From contig JBBMOL010000073.1 in assembly GCA_037954665.1 (NCBI GenBank), positions 2,108,001 through 2,172,000 on the forward strand: a stretch of 64,000 nt of DNA, given 5' to 3'. The notes under the pieces are model-generated. The model was not told the origin of the DNA. It was given only the letters and a program-made list of their open reading frames with translations, and did not search any database. This DNA comes from Laguncularia racemosa. Taxonomy: Eukaryota; Streptophyta; Magnoliopsida; Myrtales; Combretaceae. Each line of letters starts with the position of its first letter. Position 1 is the stretch's first letter. Shown here in pieces: positions 43,601 to 56,057 of the stretch. The position numbers were made by a program, and so were the translations under genes.

Positions 43601-45797
43601 AGCTAGCAACTCATCCACTTATTTTTGGATCTCCTTCGCTTCGCTTGGGTTTGTTCGGTATGTTGGCCTATTAGGTACAATAGCTTTAGGAATGAAGTCT
43701 ATTTGATGCTCTATGCTTTTGATGGGTGGTAATCCATTAGGCATCTCCTCTAGAAACAAGTCTTCAAATTCCTGCAACAAATCAAATAACACACTAGGCA
43801 CAAATAGGTTAAGATCGTTAGTTTCCAAACAAGCCCACTTGTACAAAAGTACAAATATAGGCCTGTTGAAATTCAAAGCTTGCCTAATCTCACTTAACCT
43901 AGCCATCAAACTCACATTCCTCATTGTTTTCTCTCTAGACCGATGTTGCTCTCCTTTTTCTTTTCCCTCTTTTCTCTCATTTTTCCCACTCATTTTCTTT
44001 TCACTCTTTGGAATTTCAATCTCAACAGCACTCTTTTTACCCTCCTTTTCTTTTCCTTCAACCTCAATTCTCAATCTTTCCATTCTGCATTGTTCCTCAT
44101 ATACTTCCCTTGAGGAAAGTGGTGTCAAGGTTATCTTTTACCCATCTTTGGTAAATGAATACCTATTAAGGTACCCATCATGCTTTATTATTATTTTTTT
44201 TTATCAAATTGCCATAGCCTGCTAAGTAATATATCACTAGCATGCATGGGAACAACATCACAAAGCACTTCATTGTTATACTTACTAATGGTAAACGAAA
44301 CAAGAACTTGTTTATTTACCTTAACCTTACCACAATCATTAAGCCATTGAAGTTTATATGGTCTAGGATGTGTTTTAGTAAACAAACCCAACCTATTAAC
44401 CAAAAGTATACTTACCACATTAGTATAGCTTCCACCATCAACGATCACACCACACACCTTTCCTTGAACATGGCATCTAGTATGAAATAGATTTTCACAT
44501 TGCACCTCACAACAATCTTCCTTTAACTGGGTACTAAGAGCATGCTTAGCTACTATCACATCTCCTCTAACAGATTCCTCTATGCTCCCTTCACTACAAC
44601 TCTCCAATTGAAGCATGTCATCATCATCACTCTCATTATTATCTTCCTCATCAGTAACTACTTCACCATTTCTCATCACCATAGTTCTCCTATTAGGACA
44701 ATCCTTGCTAATATGTCCTACCCCCCGGCACTTCCAACATTTAATATCTTTATTTCTCCCCTTTTGTTCTTCAGTTTTGGATTTCTCACTTGATACCATT
44801 CGGTCTTCCCCTTTGTAATATCAGATACAAGTTTACTTCCACTCTTAATATCACTCTTCCCATGACCCTTCCAAGCAAAATTATTATTGGAATAAGGTTT
44901 GGAAACATATCTGGTTGACCCTCTACCTTGGAGTTGCTTTTCTATTTTGATAGCAAGATGCACCATGCCTTCTAACTCTGTATATTGATATAACTCTACC
45001 TTATAGGCCATCTCCTTATTCAATCCATTTGAAAAATGTGCCATAATGGCCTCTACATCCTCCTACATATCTACCCTAGTCATGATCATCTCCATCTCCT
45101 TGTAATAGTCTTCCACACTCTAACTACCCTGCCTAAGAACTTGAAGCCTTTGCATCAATTTCTGATGATAATGTCTAGGAACAAATTGCTTCTTCATGAC
45201 AAACTTGAGATCATACTAGTTATCTATAGGATGCTCCAAGTTCCTCCACCTACTCGTCATAAATTGATCCCACCAGGTTATGGCTTAATCCTGGAATTGT
45301 TTAATTGTCAATTTCACCTTCTCTTCACTGCATTGATGACAATCAAATATAAGCTCAACTCTCTTTTCCCATTGCAAATAAGCCTCTAGACCAAATTTAC
45401 CTAAAATTGAGAATTTTCAATTTAATACTACCCAGACTCCTATCTGCATAATCATCATTACGTTAGATCCTACCAATGTAAGGATTTTCTTGGGCTATTC
45501 CTCTTCCTCTACCTACACCACAACCTCCTCTTCCACCTCTCGTTACGCTAAAAGCAGCACTAACCTCATCATCTTCCTCTACATAACCATCTTCTAAATC
45601 CCTTACATCAACAACTGGAAATGCACGGTTCTTACCTACTCTAATTCCTTCACTACGGCTCGGAGTTCCATATGCTTCAACTTCTCATTAATAGCCTCCA
45701 AAGCTTCATTCATTCGTCTAAAATGCGACTCCTAAGCCTTAAGATACCTAGCCTCATCAACATTTCCCACACTATTACTTTCACTATTGTTCAACAT
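43601..45797 (-). pseudogene. R7 gag and protease
   Basis: The minus-strand ATG at 45795-45797 opens MLNNSESNSVGNVDEARYL, and a stop follows soon after. Capsid fragments run to 44718, including MAHFSNGLNKEM. The zinc knuckle CWKCRGVGHISKDCPNRR is near 44745-44690. Protease lies at 44500-44200, with CGVIVDGGSYTNVV and then ILLSRLWQF, a decayed LLGRPW. A charged linker (44128-43619) leads into RT with FVLLYKWACLE. The domain order is that of R6, but the sequence is clearly a different family. Confidence 0.85.
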
Positions 45798-46295
45798 TGC
45801 TGCAAAGAAACAACGTCAGAAATAATTAATTAAAACAATCCTCACAAATGCTTCCTTTCGTGTTTGCACTCACAAGATGGGGATGGTCACTCTTGTGTCA
45901 CTTAAACAAAGTTCACTCACGGGTTCTATCTTATACTACTCAAGCCAATTCCTATATGTTCTTACATGAATCACGCTTTTAAATCAATCTAAGAGATTAA
46001 CCCGATAGATATGAATGGAGTTTCAAGATTGGATCCCAGAGCATTCACAAACAATCAAGAAAAATTGATAAATTCAAGAGTTTTTTGTTTTGTCATGAAT
46101 TCTTCTCTTCTCTCTTTCTTTTTTAACATTTTAAACACAAATTAGTGTTTCAAACTAAAACAATGAATCAAATCAATGATATGACGTAAACAAGACCAAA
46201 TTTTGATGAAAAAGATAAAATTTGATGAATAGAAAATATCGAATCAAATCACAAGAACTAAATCAAGGAAAGATATAACCTGATCTAGAGCCTAA
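45798..46295 (-). other. R7 untranslated leader
   Basis: This AT-rich leader between PBS and gag has no recognised gene. It contains TCACTCTTGTGTCACT-type sequence resembling the leaders of R5 and R6. Confidence 0.6.
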
Positions 46296-46307
46296 GCTTT
46301 GATACCA
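46296..46307 (-). other. R7 primer-binding site
   Basis: The minus strand reads TGGTATCAAAGC two bases inside the 5' LTR, a one-base variant of the initiator Met-tRNA site. Confidence 0.85.
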
Positions 46308-46309
46308 AA

Positions 46310-47098
46310 TGATACAGGACCCTCTGTGAATATGCTTGAGAACCCCTTTTGTATATTACGGACCCTCACAATAGTAACACAAAAACCCTTATAATCGATT
46401 TGATTTAATTCCTAAGATGGACTAGAGTTAATTTTTTCTTAGTTGTCAATCACGAAATTAGAACAAAGGGCTTGTCCTAATTCAGAACACTCTATAAGAA
46501 AGGCAATCAATTCTCTCTTGAATGTCCTAAAACATGTATTCTACACAAGAACACAAGGGAATATCAAAGTCTCTTTTGATTTCAATATGATTAAAAAATT
46601 AACTCTAAAATGCGAGCAATATGGTATCTATATGTCCCTCCTAAAAACCCTAATGACAAGAAAATTACAAAACACAATTAAAAGAAACTTGGCAGCGTTT
46701 ACTTAATCATCGATCAGCCTTGGATTCAACAAGCAGCTTAGGCCGATATCCTTCATTCAACGCTGACAACTTAGGCCAGCGAACTTCATTTCCCATGTCG
46801 GCAGCTTAAGCCAGTGACCTTCAAGTTCTAATCTCTAATTTTGACTTGTACCAAGTTGCATTGAACATGAGTTGCAATGGTTCCCAAGTTTTGATATCCT
46901 TGAAGTTCTTCACTAACCATCTTCACCAAGCCTTGTGGATGAACACTCAAAACTTGTTGTATCTTCTTAGCTTAAGATCTTGTGAGAGGTCCTTGAGGCA
47001 TGCTAATCAGACTCGAAATCTCTTAGCCCGCATCCTTACCTCCTTGATCCTCATGACTTGACATCTCTTGAGCTTGGTCCATTAGTCTCTCCATAACA
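46310..47098 (-). repeat. R7 5' LTR
   Basis: 789 bp, TGATACAGGACC to CCATAACA on the plus strand. It has TATA-like sequence near 46628-46636 and GC-rich repeat motifs at about 46725-46820, upstream of it on the minus strand. TSD CTAAG follows. Confidence 0.92.
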
Positions 47099-47103
47099 CT
47101 AAG

Positions 47104-49310
47104 TCTAGTTGGATCCTAATTTTGGTTAATTCTAATAGAATGTGCAATTTGATACTTGTCAAATTGTTGATTCAGATCCCTTAGTTGCTTGATTTTGTGC
47201 TTATTCTACCTCTTCCTTGATTCGAATTCTAATTGAATTGGGTAATGTCAATTGATTTAGTCCTCAATTCTATATTCATAAATAACAATTTAATAATTTA
47301 AACTCTTTACGTAATTGAATCGTGTTTGATTTTTATGGAAATCGCTAGTTCGCCATTAGGTTTAGGTTTCAGAGTGTATCTTCTTGTACATCACTTTTAT
47401 CTATTACTATGCCAATAATAAAAAGAGAGGAGCGCTAGATCAAACTAGGATATTTATGTCCTATATGTTTAAATTACTTATTTAACCTTATTTATTTTAA
47501 GTAAATATCAAGTAAATATATTTTGTTTCAAGTGTTTACTGACACCAATTTTAGGAAACATCATTCTGACCACTAAATTTTTAGTCTAACCGGTAAACCA
47601 TTACACTTTGAAAATAAAAAATAAAAAACGAAATCCAATATTTTTAGTGGAACGTTTTTCTAACCTCGTGGCAAAGGTATCTTATATGACATGTCTAATA
47701 TGTTTTGTTTTCGGTCCGCATACCCACATATAAAATTGATTAATATATATGTTGGCATCTTCATTTTCTTAAAATATTAGTTAGGTGTTAAAACAAAAAT
47801 CGAAACCTTTTATAAAAATAAAAAAACACCAATTTTTTTTTTCCTTAAACCTTAAATTTTAGTTCTTTATTAACATAGCTCGAATTGACGTGAGAAGTAT
47901 AGAAACTTCACATAGTTTTCACACGGCATATTTAATAATGATATAAAAGAGGCATAAAGAAAATTAAAAGAAGAACAAGACAATAACCGGAAAGATATGT
48001 CATATTTATCATGTATGATTGTAGGTTGCCGTTGCCATGTGATAGTGGCAATATTGAACCTTTTTAAAATGCTTAGCGGTTTAAGTGATTATATAATAAA
48101 TGTTCAATGGTCACAATGATACTTTTTGAAAGTACAATGATATTTGGTGGATTTAAACACTTCGTTATCTGTTAAAATATGTTCTGATTGCAATGATACT
48201 AAAGGCGACATACTGTAATGCAGCTGTCTCAAACATATAAAATAATCATATAATAGAAGTTAAATGTTTAAAAAATACTTAAATGTTTAGATTCTTGTTA
48301 AATAAGGTTTTCATCTTTAAATTTTAAATTATGGAAAATTTAGGTGAAAGCTTTCCTATAATTATCCCATCTTTAACTTAATTGTTTTTCGGAAAAATGG
48401 TCAGTTTGATAATTTTAAGTGTTAACGTTAAAATTCCCCATCTTCGCTTAAATAACACTATCGGGAAATTTACGTGTAATATGGGTGCATAATAAATTAA
48501 AAATATATATAATAATAGTATGGCAGTTTTAATTCTTTTGTTTTTGTTTGACTTTATATCCCACCATCATGTACGTAGAAAATCGTATCTTCTCACTAAA
48601 TCAATAACATGGCTATTATATTTTAGCTCTTAAGTAATTTTATATAAAATATTTATTTTTAAAATATAAGTATTGCAGGAGTATAATCTATTTATTATTA
48701 TAATATTTTTTTAAAGATATGAGACACCAAACAATCAGGGCTTTAAAACGACCCATAGAAATGGAAGCTTCGATATGGAAAACAATCACTATGTGACTCT
48801 AATTGTATGGTTCGAGAAGAGAGAAAGGCTATATACAGAGAGAGAGAGTAACACAAAGCAGGATCATATGGTGGACCTGCTACACGATAGCATCATACTA
48901 AGTTTCATTGGTTCCGATACCTCTTTCAGGTTCTTTACGTGCCCTTCTCATGCAAACAAGAGTATGTCCCCTCTATTTTGAGGAAAACCGTCCGCTAGTG
49001 CTTTCTCTTAAACATATTTTCTTAAAAGTCGTATGCATTTGTGCTTTCATAAAAATATACTGAATAAACTTTTTGATCGTTTGACTCATAAATATGTAAT
49101 TTGTAATCATATTTATATCAATTAATATCAGCATAATGTAATGAGTAAATATATTAAACAATTATTTAAAAGTAAAAGTGTATATAGATTTGCAATATGC
49201 ATTATCACAATTTCTTTAGTTGTTATAATTTCTTAGTGTTTCTTTGTTTTTGTTTTTTTTTTTAATCCGTGAATTGTTTTATATTATTCTAAAAATAGGC
49301 TGTGAAAGTG
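47104..49310. other. AT-rich region without recognised genes
   Basis: The first few hundred bases may continue the R3 LTR interrupted by R7. Beyond that, both strands show only short frames. A 68-codon frame at 48775-48981 (MENNHYVTLIVWF) has no family signature I recognise and no evident promoter, so I do not call it a gene. A (GA)n run lies at 48838-48850. Confidence 0.5.
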
Positions 49311-49318
49311 TATTATCA

Positions 49319-49440
49319 AAATGTACTTTCAGTTGAGTCAAAATTGGCCTAACTGATGGCACGGACTGGGTAGGCGCTTTTAGTACATTTGTACTGAAAG
49401 TAGGTACCCAGTTTGCGCCTTTAGTACATTTCTATTTGGA
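49319..49440. repeat. Small repeat block with inverted and direct copies
   Basis: ACTTTCAGT at about 49323 is the inverted copy of ACTGAAAGT at about 49392. The direct repeat GCGCTTTTAGTACATTT/GCGCCTTTAGTACATTT occurs at about 49374 and 49416. The layout resembles the terminal part of a small or decayed DNA transposon, but no matching second end or TSD was found. Confidence 0.45.
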
Positions 49441-49991
49441 AATGTTTTTGATAATTTTTATTTTAATTATTATAATTTTTAAATTTGTGAAAATTATTAT
49501 TTTTTTTGTTATTGTTATGTAAAATTTTAATGTTGTTTAAAACAAAAAAAATTGATTTGAGGAAATTTATCATTGAAAGAAAATTTCATGATTATAAAAA
49601 AGGTTTAGAAACAATTTTTAAAGAAAATGTAAAAGTGTAGACACAAAAATAGAAAAAAAATTATTAGAAAATGTTAATAAATTACAAAATTTCAAATAGT
49701 AACGTATGTGAATCCTAAATGTCCATGAATGATGTCCCTCATGCTGTGTTAAAACAGATGGTTGAAATGGTTCAGGCTTCATCTAATCTACACAATGAAA
49801 ACAAAAAATGTTAGCATTTTACAAACAACGATTTGATATCACAAATGTGCAAGGCTAAGCTAAAATTTAATTAATCATGCATTTGATGATCCAACATTCA
49901 CCATTATTGTGTTAGCGTGAGCACTTTCTTCTATTATGGCCCTCCCCTCAGCAAAGTCCATATGTGATCATATTTGGATATTCTCTAATGT

Positions 49992-52080
49992 TCATCTCCA
50001 TGTGGTATCCTTTTTGCCACACTTTTCCCTTTTTTCATGCAAGCTTTCCTCTTGATGGAGCAATAGGAAGTTTATCGGCTCCCAATTGAGCTTGTCGCCT
50101 ATCGATAGGAAGTGGGTCCTATATGTGAGCTCTTGGTGCATCCATTTATACCAATTTGAAGTAGCTGCCGACACATCGAGCCTGATTGAAGCAGCTACTA
50201 CATAAGCGTATAAGCATGGGACTTGATAAATTTACCATTTTTGGCAAGTGCATATGCTACAGGCAAAGTCAACAGTGTACATTCGCCTACCCCCCTTCAA
50301 CCTACTCCCTACATGACGACTATTAGTGAACACTTCAAAAATTCTCTCATACTTGCTATAGTCAACAACCCTATAGTTGCTAGCTCGTGAACTATATTTA
50401 TCTATCTTTTTGGTAGCATATTTAGTGAAGGTTCTATCCTTCGCCATATTCTTAAGTGCCTTAGAACGCTTATCGAAAAAGTAAGTCACACAATTATAAA
50501 AAGTCTTCTTTACCAAAGCAATCACCGATCACCCTTGAGCTCCTTTTAAGATAGAATTATAGTTTTCCACAATGTTGGAGGTCATATACCTAAATCGATA
50601 GCAACTGTCATAGACCAACATCCACATCTCCACCAACACATTGTTAAACCACGTCGGGGCATTAGGTTTAATAATCCTCACTTGGTCTATGAAATAGTTC
50701 AATTTCGAAACTTGTGCCTACATCCCCACGTAGGTCACCAACTTCTTACATTACATATTTTTGTATGCCTTATTGAAGTTGCTTGCAATGCATTATATAC
50801 AAAACCACCACACTGCGAATGGAGGGTGCCATTATTTAGCTTAGGCTTTGACTGTTGACTTGATGCTAGGGTGTCTATCCGATATGAGGCAAATGGTTTC
50901 ACGTCTTTTATGATCGCCAACCACAAGTTTCTTCAATTTCCTCAAAAACCAACCCTATGTTTCAGCTGATTCATCATCTACGAGAGTGAATGCCAATAGA
51001 AGTATATGATTGTTGCCATTAACATCACAAGCAATCAGCAGCTTGTGTGTATGCTTTCCATATAAAAAGTTCCATTAATAGTAATAACAAGTCTAAGCAA
51101 TCTCCACATTGCAATGCAAGGTCCAAACGCCTTGAAAACCCACTTAAGAGTGGATACCCTCAAGGTATTCAATCTTCTCCACCCCTAATCAACTCGTGTT
51201 TTGAGATTGGTATTTTTTATTTCATTTAGAAGCTTAGGGAGCTCATTATAAGACATTTCCCAATTCCTATACACATGCTCAATAGCTCATTTTTTGCCCT
51301 CCCAAACCTGTCTCCTAGCTATCCTATAACCAAATTCCTATTTCACAATAGAAGCAAGCTTTGCAATCGTCATATCAAGATTGTCTATGACAAGATTTAC
51401 AAACTAGCTTACAATGAGATTGCAATCCAACTATAGGTAATCCTGACTTATCATCGAGTTAATCTATGTATGTGAATCCTCAAATCTAGTAATGACAAAT
51501 AGTCGCTCTAACTTCTTTTGGGCTTGAAGCCTCTACTTACAACCGTCTTCTCTTTTGCTCCTGCTCAAATAGATGTATCAGATTCTACAATAGTGAAGTT
51601 ATGATAAGCCTTAACTGCATGAATAACATCTACCTTTATCTTGAATCTCATGCCCTTATGGAACTCGTCAATATTGCTCAAACCACTATACATTGCATTT
51701 TGCTCCTACTCAAAATAGATGTACCCATCATCATCACCAACATTGTAGAAAAGAACAGGATCTCTAATTGTTATATAAGGTGGTTCAGCCTACCCTGACT
51801 AGTATATTGTTTGTGTGGAGTGCCCTGGTGCGATTGGACAATCCTCTTCAACTATATCAACTCCTTTGTTTTCACTATTTTCAACTTCCTCCTTAGAGCT
51901 TTCCTAAAAATCAAAACTTTTCTCCTCAACACCCATTTCCACATTAGTGTCTATTGCAGTTTCTACTCCTAAACACACCATGTAGGGATCACGTGTGTTT
52001 GGTCATTATAACATTGATGTAACTGCTCTATTTACTTCATCTTCATCATTCAATGGTGCCTCTTTTAATAGCTCCTGCTA
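49992..52080 (-). pseudogene. Mutator-like (MULE) transposase, degenerate
   Basis: Read right to left, an acidic N-terminal part (about 52080-51800) is followed by a DNA-binding-like region (51560-51100) and the DDE core. In the core a stretch near 51030-50880 reads IACDVNGNNHILLLAFTLV and then LISDRHPSIKS, the spacing expected for MULE catalytic acids. ASNFNKAYK follows near 50800. The C-terminal SWIM zinc finger (CTCQKW, then CLYA) lies at 50250-50195 and is followed by the typical YRTHFLSIGDKLNWEP segment. Stops and shifts are frequent. Such enzymes cut and paste terminal-inverted-repeat elements. I found no terminal inverted repeats or 9-bp TSD, so the element borders are unknown. Confidence 0.78.
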
Positions 52081-52139
52081 AATAAAATCAATGGAGGATT
52101 CTAAATTACAATCATAAATTTCCCAATTATATAATTGCC

Positions 52140-53270
52140 TAATATCTTTAAAGTAATTTCTCCTAATCCCTTAGTGAAAAATTAAATAAAAATATTGCAT
52201 GAAACACTTAGGTCAATTTCTAATAAAATTCAACAACGCCGCTTCCACATAAATTATTAAATCTTACTTGAGAGTTCCTAATAAATTCTAAATTTCTCTT
52301 TCGAGTCATCTAGATTTCTATGAATTGATTTCAATTATAAAATACAATTCATAGTAGAAATTCCCATATGAAAATTCCACATATCTATATGTCCTAGAAC
52401 ATGAATATAATGATCATTTTAGTTGAATTATGGCTTCATCATGTTTCCCACAGAGATGATTTAGAACATTATGGTGTGGATTGCATAAAAACAATTTAAA
52501 TGAGTAGGTGCAATGGAATTCATATTGAATAATAAAAATAAACTGATAAATTGCATAAAAGAAAATAAAATAAATGAAACAATTGCTATAATCTTCAAGA
52601 GTTTGTAGAACTTCAATTTTCCAAATTGATTCCTAGAATTCTTCAATTGAAAGAAAACTTCAACAAAGTAACATTCTCTCTTCAAAACTAAAATTTGGAA
52701 TAACAACGAAATGAAAAAGATTTAAAGAGAAGATAAAATCCTAAAGTTCCCAAGGGAATTCTAATTATTCAAAAGATCAAAACAAGAATGAATTCCAAGG
52801 TTCATAGAAGGGATCTATTTATAGATCTAAAGAGGAGGAGGATAAGGCTGATCTGATGAGGAATTGAGTCAGCAAATCAATCAAGATAAGGTTTTAGAGA
52901 AATTTTCGCATGGACATTCGAGAAACAGTTAAGGCTGGCTCAAGGCCAGTGGCCTTGAATGTAGGTCGGCTAAGAGCCAACGGCTTTAATGCGCTGGGAT
53001 GATTTTTTCTCTTAGGCTGGCTTTAAGGCCGCAGCCTTCAGTAGTAGGTCGGCCTAAGGCCGGCTGCCTTTAATGCAATTCTTCACTTGCTTCTTCAATT
53101 TTGTGAAAAACTCCTCCAATTAACTTGTATTTTACTTTTAGATCCTCAAAACTTGAATTTTCACAATAAACACCATTAAATACCATTTCTTTATATTTTC
53201 TTATAATATTGAAATAAGTTTAATATAAATCCCAAAAGGAAATATAAGTATAATGTGATCTTATCACTTC
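52140..53270 (-). repeat. Candidate solo LTR (borders uncertain)
   Basis: The minus strand has GGCCGGC-type repeats at about 52925-53075 and then TATAAATAG near 52813-52821, the same arrangement as the U3 region and TATA box of R1, R2 and R7 LTRs. No PBS, polypurine tract or coding region lies beside it. TSDs could not be found, so the edges are approximate and the call is tentative. Confidence 0.4.
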
Positions 53271-53669
53271 CAGTTAAAGAATGGCCTAAATGACCTTATC
53301 TAACAAGGTTATCTATGGGAGTACATTATAAAGGCTGAGCGACCTCTAAAATGAGGTTGTTAAGAGAAGGTGAAACACAACAAGAGTAAGAAGCTCATTT
53401 CACCGGAGGAACGATCAACATAATAGCTAGAGGGCAATTGATCTCTTAAAGTAAAGCTTATGATCACTTAAGAAATTACTAAAATATACTCAGTACTTAA
53501 ATGAAGTGACCAAAAGTCAATACTATAATCACTTTCTTGGTCGATGACCTCAAAGGCATCATGGTCCCTCATGAAGATGCTCTTGTAATCTCAACCCATA
53601 TTACTAATTTTGACATCCACAAAATATAGATCGATAATGGTAGTTTAGTGGACATAATATATAAGAATG
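53271..53669. other. Spacer without recognised features
   Basis: AT-rich sequence between the candidate solo LTR and R9. A stretch at about 53510-53630 weakly resembles decayed coding sequence but shows no family motif. Nothing can be supported. Confidence 0.4.
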
Positions 53670-54158
53670 TGATAAGTGTTGAAAGAACCTTATTTATAGT
53701 GTTTTTAAATATGAATTTTTATGAATTTTGTGTGAATTTATCGAGAAAAATTCACTTAAGTGCTTAATATTTAATTTCAAGGCTTAAAGAGTGCAATTTA
53801 AAGATTTAAAGAAGATTCAAGCAAAAACGAGGCAAAATCTAGCAAAATATGAGAAAAGGTGATTTTCACGTGTGCACAGCCTTCAGTATGGTTGTGCTAA
53901 TGCTAGTGCTAGAGAGCAAAAAGTAATGCATCATGAAATTGTGCCCTGGCTGCTGCACAAGTGGTGTAGAGAGTAGTTTTAAAGTAGGAAATATGCCTAG
54001 AGAAGAAACTGTAGGAATTCCAAAGTGCACAACCCCGAGCACGGCCATGTAGGAGGCTGTGTAGAACCCAAAATGCTAGAAATTCACTTTTTTTTTTAAG
54101 TACATAGCCCCAAGCATGAGTGTGCACCGAGACGTGCATGCTACCATATTTTCTAGAC

Positions 54159-54166
54159 TATAAATA
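54159..54166 (+). promoter_or_regulatory. R9 TATA box
   Basis: TATAAATA preceded by CTAGAC and followed by CTCACTTC. It lies about 30 bp downstream of GC-rich palindromic motifs, the order seen in the other LTRs. Confidence 0.65.
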
Positions 54167-54698
54167 CTCACTTCATTATGAAAATTAGGGATCTAATTTA
54201 TTTTCTCTATTAGCCACTCTAAAAACCCTAGGAGAGCAAAATCACACATCTAGAGAGCAATATTAGTTGGAGCATCATTAGAAAATCAAAAAATGCTTAT
54301 AGGAGTTTTTTCTTTTCATCATGAATTATTATTACTTCTCTAGATTTCTCATGATTACTGTAGATTCTATAGAGGAGTAGATTTATATGCCCTATATCTT
54401 GTGAAACTCTAAACCAAGTGATTGAATTACTTATTGATTAATTCAAAGTTTATGTCTTTGTATCTATTCATGTGTTTTAACTGCTGTGTAATTAATTTAT
54501 GCACACGAATTGATTACATGTATGATTCTTTCTAAATAAAAAAAGGTCTCATCTAAGGATAGATCTTCATGAATAAAAAGATTGCATGTTTTACCTAGAG
54601 GTAGGAAGAATTCAATTTTCTACATAAAGATTTAATCTTTATTTAGGAACTGTGAGCTTAATGAAATCTTATAGGGCGATAGTGAGGGAAAGGTCTCC

Positions 54699-55549
54699 TG
54701 ATGAGATCCATGATGAGAGCCAAGCCGGAAGAAGAAATGTGGATCCTCTTGTAGTGTCGCTTGGACCAATCACAAGAAATCAAGCGAAACGATTCAAGGA
54801 AGCACTTAACGGGTTGATAAAGGTTGTCCATGAAGCCGGAAAGGATTGGAGCAATCATGAAATTGGAACGGATTAGAACAACCATGGAAAGACCCTTGCT
54901 TTTATACAAGTCACACTGGACACGGGTTGAAGAGGGCATGTAATTTCAAGGCACGGCCGTGTAGGAATTCCAAGATTGCACAGAATCATACACGGCTAGA
55001 CACATGGTTAAAAGGCACGGCCGTGTATGGAGTCAAGCAAATCCATAGGAAGGTACACGACCAGAAGTACACGGTCGTGTATGTGGCCGGAATGTGCACA
55101 GAAAAGTACACGGCCAAAGTACACGATCGTGTACACGGCCGTGTATCCCCTGCCGGCCAGCATGTTCTGTTTTCGTGTTTTTACGCAACTTATCTAAGCT
55201 ACGTCGTTTTGGACTTTTTTTCACGAATTGTAACCATGGTATAAAAGCTCCTAGGGTTTAGAACAACTAAGAATTTACATCTTTGAACATTAAACACTTT
55301 TGAGAGGCACCTCTCTTGGTTCTTCAAGAACTAAATCGAACTTATCGGATTGATTTCCGTGGCGTTCATCCCGACTTATCAATCGGTCTTCCATCCCGAT
55401 TGTGGCGTCTTCATTTTTATACCAAGGTTCTTGTCTCGCTTATAGACAACGGGTCGCGGTTTCCACTTTAGGTTTTTGGGTGTCTTAGGCAACGAATTTC
55501 CGAATGTATTGGTATTGGGTTTCATCACGGGTTAGCGTGGTTTATATCA
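54699..55549 (+). repeat. R10 5' LTR
   Basis: It starts TGATGAGATCC and ends TTTATATCA. GC-rich palindromes (ACACGGCCGTGTA type) crowd 54950-55147, and TATAAAAG follows at 55240-55247. The first about 65 codons are homologous to the polyprotein tail of R6. Confidence 0.94.
55240..55247 (+). promoter_or_regulatory. R10 TATA box
   Basis: TATAAAAG followed by CTCCTAGGG, the same as in R6, about 93 bp after the palindrome block. Confidence 0.75.
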
Positions 55550-55552
55550 ATT

Positions 55553-55564
55553 TGGTATCAGAGC
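55553..55564 (+). other. R10 primer-binding site
   Basis: TGGTATCAGAGC three bases after the 5' LTR. The A-rich untranslated leader runs from here to gag at 56058. Confidence 0.93.
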
Positions 55565-56057
55565 TTAGGTTTGTCAAAACATCAAGTTCGGTTGAGGAAG
55601 GTAATATCAAAAACCCTAACTCCAATCGTTCATATCAATTATCGTATTCAATTTCGTAGTATTGATTGTCTTTTGATAGTGTAATATCGACTAGGCGATT
55701 GTTAAAAAAAAAAAAAAGAGTAAAAATCACGACAAAAAAAAAGAAGGAAAAGAAAAGAAAGACAAGAGAAACATGATCAAAAGCAAAAACAGAGACAAAA
55801 AAAAATTCGGATAGAAAAATAGAGGAAAATTTATGAACCCTAGAGTTGTTTTGAATTCTACGGAAGGAAATTGGTGTAGTTCGGGTTAGTTCCAAGAGAA
55901 TTGAGAAGAGGAAATTGGCGAGTTGATATCATCATTATTTGTGAGAATACACGAGTGACTGTGTGATATCATCATTGAGCGAAACATGTAAGGGAGTGTA
56001 TCGTGAGGTTTAATTATATATATATTTGTGTTAGTACTAATCTTTTCTGCAAGGATA

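Larger units (their letters stand above)
35598..47098 (-). mobile_element. R7: degenerate chromovirus retrotransposon, host to R8 (TSD CTAAG)
   Basis: The LTR at 46310-47098 (789 bp) pairs with 35598-36273 plus 41045-41158, a copy split by R8. TSD CTAAG is at 35593-35597 and 47099-47103. PBS and coding order show minus-strand transcription. The interior (41159-46309) has all domains but many stops and frame changes. Without R8 it is about 6.7 kb. Confidence 0.92.

Noticed and set aside
48775..48981. 68-codon frame as a host gene
   Set aside because: Short, no recognised domain, no supporting promoter or splice pattern. Expected by chance in this length of DNA.
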